Shown in pieces: positions 1 through 8,521 of a DNA stretch of 23,255 nucleotides (its first letter is position 1; each line of letters begins with the position of its first letter). The notes below the pieces were generated by a model, which worked only from the letters and a program-made list of their open reading frames with translations, did not search any database and was not told the DNA's origin. The position numbers and the translations under genes were made by a program. Source of the stretch: Chromera velia (taxonomy: Eukaryota; Sar; Chromeraceae); assembly GCA_018398765.1 (NCBI GenBank), contig JAHBMJ010002030.1, positions 1-23,255 of the forward strand, in the 5' to 3' direction.

Positions 1-19
1 CGCCTCCAGCAAGTGAGAA

Positions 20-277
20 TTGAGAGTGTTAGGTTGGTCGGGTTTCATTTTTTTGTTTGCGAAGGTGGTGCTGAACTTCGAAGGTTTCTACCGAGCGACT
101 GCTTCGCTGTGGCTCCAATTGAGAAGGCCGGAATCTGCGGTTGAAGCAAACAGTCAACATTTTTATTCTAGCAATCGTGAACAATATGCATGGTGGACCA
201 TTGGTGGTGGTATGTTTCGGAGAGAGTGGGTTGAAACATTTCGTTCCGTTCTTTGTCGTCAATTAAAAAAAAATTAA
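20..277 (+). other. Weak ORF, possible 3' exon of a gene entering from the left
   Basis: An open frame of about 85 codons begins just after a stop near base 14 and ends at 277. It lacks a convincing ATG near its start. The C-terminal part has a protein-like composition (Trp, Tyr, Phe and Arg in EQYAWWTIGGGMFRREW) and ends in a basic tail, but I do not recognise a family. It could be the last exon of a gene or transposon lying mostly outside the window, or chance. Downstream (280-338) is AT-rich. No splice acceptor strong enough to fix its 5' end was found. Confidence 0.2.
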
Positions 278-338
278 TGAAAAACAGTCAGAAAATTTAT
301 GAAAAAATAAGGCGTCCTTACATTGCAACGACTATAAA

Positions 339-343
339 GTTGT
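339..343. repeat. Left 5-bp target site duplication (GTTGT)
   Basis: The five bases GTTGT immediately left of the first 258-bp repeat are repeated exactly at 3082-3086, immediately right of the second copy. A 5-bp duplication is typical of LTR-retrotransposon integration. Confidence 0.65.
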
Positions 344-601
344 CCTAACGTTGTATGGTACCTCAGCTAAGACGTAGCTTGGAGATACACACTTCCAAGA
401 TCTCTCATACAAGGGTTCTGCTTCTAGAGACTGTCATTGACATACGAAAGCTTGACTCATGATTGACTGCCTGCATGCGCATGACTTAATTGCAATTCCC
501 TTAATTGCATGCGCGAGGTCGCTCGGCATGCGCACGCTTCATGCAATCCTGACATACGACTTGCGTGCCGTGGCGCGGCTTGAAGGCCTCGCCACGTTAC
601 G
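344..601 (-). repeat. 3' LTR (copy 1)
   Basis: This 258-bp copy aligns without gaps to 2824-3081 at a fixed offset of 2480, with 7 mismatches (about 97% identity). It contains interleaved palindromic stretches built from GCATGCGC and TTAATTGCAA (469-520). In minus sense it is the downstream LTR, preceded by the polypurine tract at 602-616. I see no clear TATA box or AATAAA inside. Confidence 0.8.
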
Positions 602-616
602 TACCACTTCCCCCTT
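602..616 (-). other. Polypurine tract next to the 3' LTR
   Basis: On the minus strand the bases just before the LTR read AAGGGGGAAGTGGTA, a purine-rich run expected to prime plus-strand DNA synthesis in LTR elements. Its last two bases (TA) break strict adjacency to the LTR. Confidence 0.6.
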
Positions 617-1135
617 GAAGCCACGTCCACGCTGGCTCACACAGAAGACGCATTGCCAAATTGATTCTTCCATGCAACTCTGTAGGACTGATGCAATTAT
701 GCCGTGTTGATCATTGATTAGATCAACATCTTCCATCTACTGTGGATTTGCAAAAGAAATCAGGGGTTGCATCTCTTCCTTCTTTTCATTTCCTCACTTT
801 CTCTTTCCACAAGTTTGCTCTCAATCTTTCTAATTCATACCGTGCCACCTCCCCGTTGATGACCGCGTCCACGCGCGGTCACACAGACACACACCACAGC
901 GGACTGAGAAAAAAATTCTGGTTCATGCTTTACAGATAAGTTTGCAGCAGACAGATAAGCAAGGCAAACAAATAAGCCAACATGCCGCACTGATCTCATA
1001 CATGCTGTTTTTTCTCCTCTGTTTCTTTGGACACAGTCATGACCATCCTTCATCACTCCTCAGTCATTCAATCATTCACTGACAAACAGGTGCTCACAGA
1101 CATCGACGTACCCCGATCTTGCCTAGGATCTTGTA
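617..1135 (-). other. Retroelement 3' interior, no convincing gene
   Basis: Between the end of the long reading frame (1136) and the polypurine tract there are only short ORFs, none with recognisable domains. In minus sense this would be the 3' untranslated part of the element. Confidence 0.45.
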
Positions 1136-2737
1136 TCAACAATACCCAATTCTCTCTCTCACTTCCTGTGCCGACAAATAGCGAGGACGGTCAGACGTCT
1201 GCGTGTTAGTCTGCGTGATGTGCAGACTTCTCATCTCCATCAACGGAGGCTTAGGCGCTTGTAGAATATACAGCCTCCCCCCCTGCATTCCTTCTTCTAG
1301 AGGCAGCACAACGCGCGGGATAAATGGAGTCGCCCCTTGGACATGATAAAACGGAATCTTCAGTCTCTCCCTGGCTCGTGCTGCTATCTCTTCATCTCTC
1401 TCTCGCTCTGCCTTGCTTCTTATGTCCTGAACTCGTTCTGACATTTTTGTTCTCTCCTTTTCCTCCGCTTTTGTCCTTTCTCTCTCTTCCCTCCTTCATG
1501 CTTGCCTCGACACCTGCGCGTCTGCTGACACAGACTTCTCCTCCCTCAATGCATTCATCTCACTTTCATGCTTTGCTTGTCTTTGTCTCTCTTTCTTCTC
1601 CTACCGCTTCTGTTTCTTTCTTTCCGCCCTGCTTGTCTTCACCAAAACATCTCCGTCTCCATGACTCCTGAGGGCAGTCTGGCGTGCTGCTTCTACGTCT
1701 GACTTCCCTGCAAAGTCATTTTGCTGCCCTTCACTTCCTGTGTGGCCGAATCGCGCCCCGGCTTCAATCTTGTAGGAAATTGGCCTCTGCTCGATCAAGC
1801 CGAGCCTCATCGGCACTGCTTCGTCTGATGGAGATGGACCTGGAAAATTAAACATTGTGTGAGGCGTCTCTTCCCACGTATCCCCCTCCTCCATCACCTC
1901 AACATCTCCCTCTCCTCCTATCATCTCTTCACCCACACCTTCGCCCTCCACAACTGCACTTCCTTGCGGATCCAACTGGTCGTACTGCGATTGGAAGTTC
2001 GTCGGCTGACTAAACTCCCCAAGCTCGTGACCTCCAAACACACCGCCCCGTGCATTTTCAGTTATCTTCCCCACCGGACACATATCGGACTCCGCTTGAT
2101 CGGAAACCTGAACAAGACGGAACGCATTGCTCCCAAATCCTCTCTCTCCTCTCGGTAACCTAGGGGCACACACCAGTGCATCTCCCGAAAAGTCACTCAC
2201 TCACTCGGCGCAGGTGGAAGGAACTCGTCTCCCCTTTATCTCACTCACTTTCCCGACTGGGTCGCTGAATGAACGTTCAGCTCCCGCTTGTTTCATCTCC
2301 CAAGATTCCTTTTCACCCCCCTTTCTGTCTGGCTACGCATTGCGGTGACTCCACTGAGTTGCGGAGAATGTCTTACCTCGTCTCGTTTTCCTCTTTTTCT
2401 TCTTTCCTCCTTCCGTCACTTCCCCATTCTCTCCGACTGTGTGCTTCTCTGACGGCGACGGACTCTGGGGCTTCAAATGGCTCCACTCCCTGAGCTTCTC
2501 TACGATCTCGTTGAGGCTGGCCTCCATCTGGCCGTACTCATCCCTGGCTTCTCGAAGAGTGATATCCCCAAATTTTTCCGACCTTTCAAAAACAAAAAGA
2601 ACGACATCCAAAAGTGCTTGAGTATCTCTCTCTCTGTTTTGTTGCATTCTACGTTGCTGTGAAAAGAAAAGTGACTCGACAGACGAAAGAACCGGGTCTC
2701 TGCACACGCGGAAAGAACGTTCCTGGTGCGAGGATCA
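1136..2737 (-). pseudogene. Interior reading frame of the LTR element, possibly gag-like, four in-frame stops
   Basis: Reading right to left, one frame runs from after a stop near 2740 to the stop at 1136, about 530 codons, broken only by four in-frame stops: TAG at 2333-2335, TGA at 2201-2203, TAG at 1601-1603 and TGA at 1496-1498. There is no frameshift. The first ATG is near 2644. The predicted product is highly charged. An N-terminal segment (2656-2377) has an amphipathic helical look with many Glu, Arg and Leu; a middle Gly/Glu-rich acidic segment spans 2200-1603; a basic coiled-coil-like segment at 1600-1340 is rich in E, K and R; and the C-terminal part includes the piece KIPFYHVQGATPFIPR. 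No CCHC zinc knuckle or enzymatic motif is visible. Good splice signals exist near the stops (acceptor CACAG before 2656, donor GTAAGA at 2376, donor GTAGGA at the 1603 stop), so the stops could lie in introns. Alternatives are a decayed gag-like gene or a captured host gene. Confidence 0.5.
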
Positions 2738-2809
2738 ACTGTGTTCAAGGCGGTTCGAGCATACAGTGAAATGACTTGCTTCGAACTCTGCCCTCCCTGA
2801 GCGGTCGAA

Positions 2810-2823
2810 CCGCTTTGCTACCA
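2810..2823 (-). other. Primer binding site resembling that for initiator tRNA-Met
   Basis: Directly after the 5' LTR on the minus strand the sequence is TGGTAGCAAAGCGG. Eukaryotic initiator tRNA-Met ends in TGCTACCA, so its primer site starts TGGTAGCA; the first eight bases match exactly. The following bases diverge from the usual iMet site but form a T-arm-like palindrome (AGCGG-TCGAA-CCGCT on the plus strand, 2799-2813). Confidence 0.6.
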
Positions 2824-3081
2824 CCTAACGTTGTGTGGTACCTCAGCTAAGACGTAGCTTGGAGATACACACTTCCAACGTCTCTCATACAAGGGTTCTG
2901 CTTCTAGAGACTGTCATTGACATATGAAAGCTTGACTCATGATTGACTGCCTGCATGCGCATGACTTAATTGCAATTCCCTTAATTGCATGCGCGAGGTC
3001 GCTCGGCATGCATACGCTACATGCAATCCTGACATACGACTTGCGTGCCGTGGCGCGGCTTGAAGGCCTCGCCACGTTACG
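2824..3081 (-). repeat. 5' LTR (copy 2)
   Basis: Gap-free partner of 344-601. In minus sense it is the upstream LTR, would carry the element promoter, and is followed at once by the primer binding site. Sequence identity stops sharply at 3081, where the duplicated GTTGT begins. Confidence 0.8.
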
Positions 3082-3086
3082 GTTGT
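3082..3086. repeat. Right 5-bp target site duplication (GTTGT)
   Basis: Exact copy of bases 339-343 on the outer side of the second LTR. Confidence 0.65.
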
Positions 3087-3650
3087 AGTAGTATAAACAG
3101 TTCGTTTTTTAATACTCTGAATTGAAACTTAATCACTACTTCTACGAAATGTGTGTAGAAACCCAACTATCTAATTTATATAATTATTTTACGACTATAC
3201 TTCTAAATCATATCACTTCATCATTCCACTTATATCCAACAAAATTGAGGTTTTTAAACGGTTTATTGACTAGCATAATAGTGAAATTATTCAAAAATAA
3301 CCATATCAAAGTGTATAAAGATTTCATTGACTAGATTATTATTTTTTTTATTTAATTAACAAACTAAAATTGCTATATTATACTAGACAGATTCACGTAA
3401 ATTGAAGTGTTTAAGAAGTCATCTACGATACAATTTTAAGTGAATCACTAAAGTGTAATTGTCTAAAATGATAATAAAATTGTTCTAATGTACGATGGCG
3501 TTGCTGGTGCCTATTTAACTTAATTTACTAAAATAAAAATGATAAACAATCTAGTTCATATAGTGAAATTTTAAATATTTAGTCAATTTAATTAAACCTG
3601 TTTTTTTTCACGTGGAAAATAGTTAAACGGTTCAATCACGTATTTTGTTG
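3087..3650. other. AT-rich non-coding island
   Basis: Strongly AT-rich sequence with T and A runs. Only one short low-complexity ORF (3122-3334) occurs, with a composition (Asn, Ile, Leu, Lys, Tyr) expected from random AT-rich DNA. The sharp switch in base composition from the LTR element marks pre-insertion host DNA; similar AT-rich DNA lies left of the element at 280-338. Confidence 0.6.
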
Positions 3651-3971
3651 AAGTCGGATTCGCTTGGCCGAATGAGTGGCGGTGTCTGTGCAAAGCAACT
3701 CGACGCTCGAAAGAGGAATCAATTGGACAGAACGGAAACCATCAAACCTGAAAAACAGCGTTTGCCGTTCCAGAGATGACTGCAGTGTGTGGCCTGGCAT
3801 CTCGAGTAAACAATATTGGCTTTCCTGCACAGACAGAATTTTGAATCCAACATAAACGAAAGCTGGGGACTTTTTGTCCACAATGGACTCCGTAATTGGA
3901 GACACCGACAGAGACAGACTATCAGACCGACCGACTGACACGTTTTTCCACAAACGCACAGCATGCACACA

Positions 3972-4117
3972 TTTTTTCCCCACAAACACACACAATGCAC
4001 ATACGTTACCGTTCTTTTTATTAATGCTGCTGCTTTTGTACCTAAATATATTATGGAATTGAAAGAAACCTTTTGTCTACAGTGGAGGCCGTATTTCAAT
4101 CACGGACGAGACAGTTC
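3972..4117 (+). repeat. Diverged direct repeat, copy 1 (left border of GACA satellite)
   Basis: Shares with 4715-4858 the ordered blocks TTTTTCC.CACAA, ATGCAC, TTTTTATTAATGCTGCTGCT, TGGAATTG, CAGTGGAGGCCGTATTTCA and CGGACGAGACAGTTC. A third partial copy is seen at 3868-3900 (TTTTTGTCCACAATGGACT). No coding potential is evident. Confidence 0.65.
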
Positions 4118-4127
4118 ATGCAGAGTC

Positions 4128-4177
4128 GCACAGACAGACAGCCGGAAAAACAGACAAACACACGAATAGTTAGACCG

Positions 4178-4216
<39 letters not shown>

Positions 4217-4332
4217 GAGGCAGACATACACACAAACAGATACAAAGACGGGAAGCCATATAGACTCAGACAGACAGACTGACAGACAGCCAGACAGATA
4301 GTCAGTCAGATAGACAGACAGACAAACTGATT

Positions 4333-4366
<34 letters not shown>

Positions 4367-4598
4367 GAGACAGCTTACAGACAGATAGACAGACTCAGTC
4401 AGACAGACAGCCAGACAGACAGACAGGCAGGGAGACAGACAGACACACAGACAAATAGACGGACAGACAGACAGACAGACACCCAGACAGACAGACACCC
4501 AGATAAAAAGAACCAATAGCCACGAACACATCACAGAGACGGCACACACACAGACAGACACATACACAGACAGACCAACAGACAGGAACAGATACAAG
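4128..4598 (+). repeat. (GACA)n-type microsatellite / satellite array
   Basis: About 470 bp dominated by CAGACAGA units, with pure runs near 4178-4215 and 4333-4372 and degenerate units elsewhere. All long ORFs here, such as the Cys/Leu/Ser/Val-rich minus frame, are translations of the repeat. Confidence 0.85.
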
Positions 4599-4740
4599 GA
4601 GACGGCACACCTTTTTCCACAACGACGCACAATGAACAGAGACGGCACACAGCCAGACACAGACAGAAACAGACAGACCAATAGACAGGAACACATACAA
4701 GGAGACGGCACATGTTTTTCCACAACGACACATCATGCAC
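4534..4740 (+). repeat. Two tandem ~103-bp units
   Basis: Units starting at about 4534 and 4637 both carry CAGAGACGGCACACA, a GACA-rich centre, GACAGGAACA.ATACAAGGAG and a TTTTTCCACAACGAC end. The last block is also the start of the larger repeat at 4715, so the two repeat layers overlap. Confidence 0.6.
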
Positions 4741-4858
4741 AAACGATTCCATATTTTTTATTAATGCTGCTGCTTTGATACTTGGAATTATTACGGAATT
4801 GGAGTGCGACCCTTTGTCCATAGTGGAGGCCGTATTTCATTCCCGGACGAGACAGTTC
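4715..4858 (+). repeat. Diverged direct repeat, copy 2 (right border of GACA satellite)
   Basis: Partner of 3972-4117, with many substitutions and short indels. The pair brackets the GACA array, as if the array grew inside an older tandem duplication. Confidence 0.65.
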
Positions 4859-5109
4859 TTTATGCATGAAGTAATTCAGAGTGGAGACACCGGACTCTAC
4901 GTTTCAGATGGAAGCAAATGTGGAAATCGAATCAGTAGACAGAGACGAGAGGTGAAATGGATCATCTATTACTAAACAGATTCGAAACAAATAAACGAAC
5001 GACGGACTTGAACCATGACAAGCGGTGGCCGCACCCAGGACACAGCGGACGAGTCCCGTCTCCTCCGATCAGAAGGTTCTTCTAAGCTGCAAACGTGTGT
5101 GCAGATTCT

Positions 5110-5262
5110 TCAGACGCGCAAATAGAAGAGATTTCCTTTTCCAAAGGTAAAGAACCCGTCGGTTAACGAGAACGCATTGGGCTGTTGAAGGAGACGGATG
5201 AGTTTGCTAAAGTTCACATCTGATATGGTGCCGTACCGACACAAATACTGAATGTGGTTTAC
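5110..5262 (-). other. Candidate exon, unknown protein fragment
   Basis: An open frame of about 50 codons on the minus strand has protein-like composition, including the segment SDVNFSKLIRLLQQP followed by a Phe/Gly-rich part. It is preceded by a possible acceptor (CACATTCAG ending at 5248) and contains a possible GTC-type donor (GTCTGA) just before its stop at 5110, like donors in the two firm genes of this window. No ATG is available and I do not recognise the family. No neighbouring exons could be joined to it. Confidence 0.25.
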
Positions 5263-6250
5263 TTACACGAGTCAGGTGTGGACACAGTGTCCATACCGTT
5301 TGCTGTTTCTCAGGTCATTTGTCTTACTGAACGTAGTAGCTGAATTGTGGCAATGGCACAGTTCACTGGCACAAGAAGGTCAGACGGTAAATCCATGCAT
5401 GCACCAAACGCATGCATGCATTTACATGCAACTGCGTTCGTGCGTGCGTCAAGTGGTTTTTGTAAGAGCCCCACAAACGGGTTAGCAACCATACTGCTCT
5501 TCAACCCATTTGTTCCTATCGCGCCTCTCCGGCCCGGGCGTGTATTGGTCCGGTATTCTTTTCTCTTCAACAGTGTTATACCTTCTTAATTCATGCATGC
5601 AATGGGTCTCTTCAATTGGTCCGGTATATCTTCTTTAGTGTCTCTCTGGTCCTTTGTCGGGCCAGTATGCATCTTGCCTAGGCATAGGTCCTGTCCGTCT
5701 GTTATGGCCAATCTGTTGCAAGCGCAAGCCCCTCGAACTAGGCCGCCGCGCCTAGCTTATACTACTCCACGGTGGACAAAAATTAATACCTTTCATTCTC
5801 CGTGTGTTCGCGTGGTCAACTCTGCCTATCTATGGATGAGCGTTGTGGTCTTCCTTTTCGTTTCCCCAACTTTTTCTTCAATGGGTTCCTCAGCCCATTA
5901 AAAAAATTTGTTTCTCCTCAACATTTCTTTATTAAACCTTTTCTTTACATCCATAAATTCTTTTGCATGCTTAGCGGCTTTTAGCTCCTTTGTCATGTTT
6001 CTTCAATCTGATGTTGTCAGGCTCTTCTCTCCGTTTATGTCTTTTCTATCTCTTAAACATCAAAATGGTCTTTCTCTTTCTTTTAATTCTCTTGCCAGCG
6101 CCCCTGCTGGCCCCCCCCCCATTCTTTTACTCTTTCTTCTCTGCAAGGCCCACGTAGGCCGAAAACTCCCTCCCAAGCAGCATCTCTGTAACCTGTGTAC
6201 CGCGTGCACCGCGGCTTGGTCCGGTATGCATGCATGCATGCAGAGAGACA
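5263..6250. other. Intergenic, repeat-derived, no gene seen
   Basis: Contains several copies of TTGGTCCGGTAT (near 5546, 5615 and 6217), scattered GCATGC runs, a C11 run near 6107, and T/C-rich stretches. Many short ORFs occur in all frames but none has a recognisable domain. On the minus strand the part from 6130 to 5640 may be the degraded body of a retroposon whose 3' end is the repeat arm at 5637-5690. Confidence 0.4.
5637..5690 (-). repeat. Inverted repeat arm, left (54 bp)
   Basis: Reverse complement of 6263-6322. The two arms are identical except for three extra TA dinucleotides in the right arm. In minus sense this arm ends GAGAGACACT followed by AAAGAAG, resembling a retroposon 3' end with a decayed A-tail. 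Confidence 0.75.
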
Positions 6251-6255
6251 CTAAA

Positions 6256-6350
6256 TTAAGATGACCTATATGCCTATAGGCAAGATGCATATACTGGCCC
6301 GACAAAGGACCAGAGAGACACTAAAAAAAAAAAAAAAAAATTAAGATGAC
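6256..6350 (+). mobile_element. Short 5'-truncated retroposon with A-tail and target duplication
   Basis: TTAAGATGAC occurs at 6256-6265 and again at 6341-6350. Between them lie 57 bp ending in GAGAGACACT and then 18 A residues (6323-6340). A target duplication of 10 to 13 bp, a 3' A-run and a truncated body are hallmarks of LINE-mended retroposition. The body matches, inverted, the segment 5637-5690. The same GAGAGACACTAAA also sits just left of the first duplication (6243-6255), so a local tandem duplication is an alternative. Confidence 0.55.
6263..6322 (+). repeat. Inverted repeat arm, right (60 bp)
   Basis: Partner of 5637-5690. Contains three additional TA steps: CTATATG for CTATG, CTATAGG for CTAGG, and CATATACT for CATACT. 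Confidence 0.75.
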
Positions 6351-6357
6351 GCAGTCT

Positions 6358-6386
6358 GCATGCATGCATGCATGCATGCATGCATG
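6358..6386. repeat. (GCAT)n microsatellite
   Basis: Uninterrupted GCAT units. Shorter runs of the same motif occur at 5395-5425 and 6226-6241. The motif is self-complementary, so it can form hairpins. Confidence 0.85.
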
Positions 6387-6389
6387 GTA

Positions 6390-7230
6390 TATGCCACAAA
6401 TACATGCATGAGTAAGGCAGCTGGACTGCATGCAAGTCTCGTTCGGATCGAGTCGTTACCGGCACATTCCAGACTTCTCTCACTGAGCTGTTGAGTCTGA
6501 CTCAATCAAAGTCTGAGCCACACGTCATCAGCCACCGCGATCTGAAGTCAGACGGAGCAGTCAAAGCACCAATCCAGAGCAGTCAGAGCACCAATCCAGA
6601 ATGGGACAAGCCTGGTCTGATTTCTTCTCAACATGCTGCACGTCAGTAGGTGTTGGGGGTGTGAGGCACACTCTCACATGCACGTGTCTTGCATGTGTTG
6701 ATCTTTCGCAAGCTAATTCTTCGTATATATTTTGATATATGTATGCCTCTGCATGGTTCTGTGCACTTTCGTATGGATATATACGGTGCAGCTCGCAGAC
6801 GCACACGACCACGAACGAGGAGACCGTTGTGCCAGCAGGAAATGTGCAGGAACAGCGGTCAGACCTGTTGTGTATTGTTCTTTCAGTGGGTGCCAATCCG
6901 TGAGCAATCCAGTCTGTCCATGTATGCGCAACCATGTCGGCACAGACACATGCGTTTTGCATGCTTTTTGTTCCGTCTATCCAAGACTCACTGTGTCATT
7001 CTTATTCTTGCTTTCCGATTCTTGCTTTCTCTCTCTATCAAACTTCCTGTAACGGAGACCGGAGACACCCGAATACATACATAGCTTCTTCTTGAGAAAA
7101 TGTGCGACTGTACCTCTGTACTGTGCGCTCGTGACTGGATCGTGAGCCGCTCGCGCAGCTTCTCTCCTCATGGTATTTGACAGAGGTGCTGTGAGGCAGC
7201 CAAAATAGACTCTCTCTTTTGGGCAAAGAG
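6390..7230. other. Intergenic, no gene seen
   Basis: Frames on both strands are open for up to about 130 codons (minus 6561-6962, plus 6689-7084), but they overlap each other and have Cys/His/Thr-rich compositions without domains. I treat them as chance. A tandem of GAGCAGTCA.AGCACCAATCC lies at 6556-6600. Confidence 0.4.
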
Positions 7231-7234
7231 GAAA

Positions 7235-7441
7235 TCAGCAGATCACAGCGTTATCATTTTGGACCCAATTGCAGAGTAAAACAAGGGCACTAATACAGTG
7301 CAAATCGTTCAGCTCCTTCCTCCTCATTCCTTCGGTAATTCTATCTTCTAAAGAATCTTGAAGTTGGTAGTACTCAGTACGCAACCCATTCCAAGTACCC
7401 CTCTTTTCCAGTCCTGAGTCGGCAATCATCAGTGCCCTCAT
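7235..7441 (-). other. Weak ORF, hypothetical 68-aa product
   Basis: An ATG-started minus-strand frame of 68 codons with mixed, protein-like composition (acidic and basic residues alternating in SLEDRITEGMRRKELNDL, then a hydrophobic ISALVLL end). No homology is recognised, and no strong splice or promoter signals were found beyond an AT-rich stretch upstream at 7470-7495. Confidence 0.25.
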
Positions 7442-7508
7442 CAGATTGGGTATAGAGGGACATGAAGCGTTAATATGTGGTAAATTGAATCAATAAAGAG
7501 GTGTCTCC

Positions 7509-7547
7509 GTCTCTGTCTCTGTCTCTGTCCCTGTCCCCGCTCCCCCC
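7509..7547 (+). repeat. (GTCTCT)n microsatellite
   Basis: Repeated CTGTCTCTGTCTCTG grading into CTGTCCCTGTCCCC. Confidence 0.8.
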
Positions 7548-7681
7548 ATTTGTTGTCGATAGACCCTTTTGCACCCCTGACATGTACTCCTGCTTTAATT
7601 TCAGACGAATCCGACTAATGCCGTAACTAACGCATCTTATCCGTTGTAAACATCAATGAAGAAAAGACGTTAGAATCGAAT

Positions 7682-7737
7682 CTGCCTGTCTGCCTGCCTG
7701 CCTGCCGATCTGCCCGCCTGCTCGCCTGTCTGCCTGT
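7682..7737 (+). repeat. (TGCC)n / (CTGTCTGC) microsatellite
   Basis: Degenerate tetranucleotide array of TGCC and TGTC units, with substitutions at GATC, CCGC and CTCG. Confidence 0.8.
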
Positions 7738-8135
7738 ACGAATATCACGTTGTGTTTTTTATTCTTTGTCTGTTTGAGAGTCTGAAGGCACAGGAGACAT
7801 TATGCGTGGCTTCGCTTGTCTTCTTTCCGTGAATGGCTGCAGCCAGGAAACCACGGGAGGCGCCTCTCAGGTGTGGCGGCATCCGGGTGGCCCTCATTTT
7901 TTCTCGACGCAAACTGTCTCTTCCCCGGGTGGGTCAGAAATGAAAGGCGATTCAAGCGCTCTCTCCATCCATGTGGTCTCCTTCATGAGCTTCTCAAGGA
8001 GCCGATTCTACTTAAGTTTCTGCTGTCTTTCTCTTGTCTGCTGTGTTTGTCTGCGTGCGCCTCTACTTCTTCTATCCTAGTTGATGCTTTGTTCATACAC
8101 GCTTGCCGACTGTCGTTCCCTTCTTCTGCGTGCAG

Positions 8136-8216
8136 AATCGTGCGACAGAGAGTACACAAGAGATAACCGCCAAGGAAGTGCCTCTTCGCAGGGACTTCGA
8201 GCATTCGTCTAACTGA
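8136..8216 (+). other. Candidate 3'-terminal exon, 26 codons plus stop
   Basis: A strong acceptor (pyrimidine-rich CCCTTCTTCTGCGTGCAG ending at 8135) is followed by an open frame of 26 codons with a polar, protein-like sequence (ATESTQEITAKEVPLRRDFE) and a TGA at 8214-8216. Upstream plus-strand frames at 7802-8135 could supply a 5' exon, but I could not fix a donor. No family is recognised. Confidence 0.25.
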
Positions 8217-8521
8217 AGGTCGGGCAGCATTATGCGCGGGAAGTCAGCGCGGTCTACATATAGATCGTTAACTTGATTGAATATCATTCTGCATTTTAAT
8301 GACACGCAGCCTTCCACTTAAACTGGCTATCCGCCAGTACACATAAGAAATCGTTCGCTCTGCTAGATAGGCAATTTTTTTATCTCCCTCACACAATGCC
8401 ATGCTTACACACACACGCTCTCATGCAGGCACGCGCACAGTCCTCCAAGAGAGAATGCATAAAGTGGGCCTATCCGATCTTAATTCATCTTGCACTAGGA
8501 TCTTCACGACTTGACTAAATC

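Larger units (their letters stand above)
344..3081 (-). mobile_element. Non-autonomous LTR-type retroelement, minus-strand sense, 2738 bp
   Basis: Two 258-bp direct repeats (344-601 and 2824-3081) bound a 2222-bp interior, and the whole is flanked by a perfect 5-bp duplication (GTTGT). Read on the minus strand, the order is LTR, primer binding site starting TGGTAGCA directly after the LTR, a long degenerate or spliced reading frame, a purine tract, and the second LTR. This is the canonical order for an LTR element. No reverse transcriptase, integrase, RNase H or protease motif (for example YxDD) is visible, so mobilisation would need enzymes supplied in trans, as in TRIM, LARD or TR-GAG elements. 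The LTR ends are not TG...CA; instead they carry short imperfect inverted ends (CCTAACGTTG against CGTAACGTGG). Seven mismatches between the LTRs and no indels indicate a fairly recent insertion. Confidence 0.75.

Noticed and set aside
2790-2823. Possible tRNA gene 3' half ending CTACCA
   Set aside because: No 5' half, anticodon arm or acceptor pairing. Its position exactly abutting the LTR fits a primer binding site.
4128-4598. CRISPR-like repeat array
   Set aside because: Simple tetranucleotide repeat without unique spacers, in a eukaryotic context.
4100-4723. 207-codon minus-strand ORF, Cys/Leu/Ser/Val rich
   Set aside because: Translation of the GACA array; the repeat keeps several frames open.
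5005-5020. B-box-like GGTTCAAGTCC on the minus strand
   Set aside because: No A box or cloverleaf could be built upstream, and the acceptor stem does not pair.
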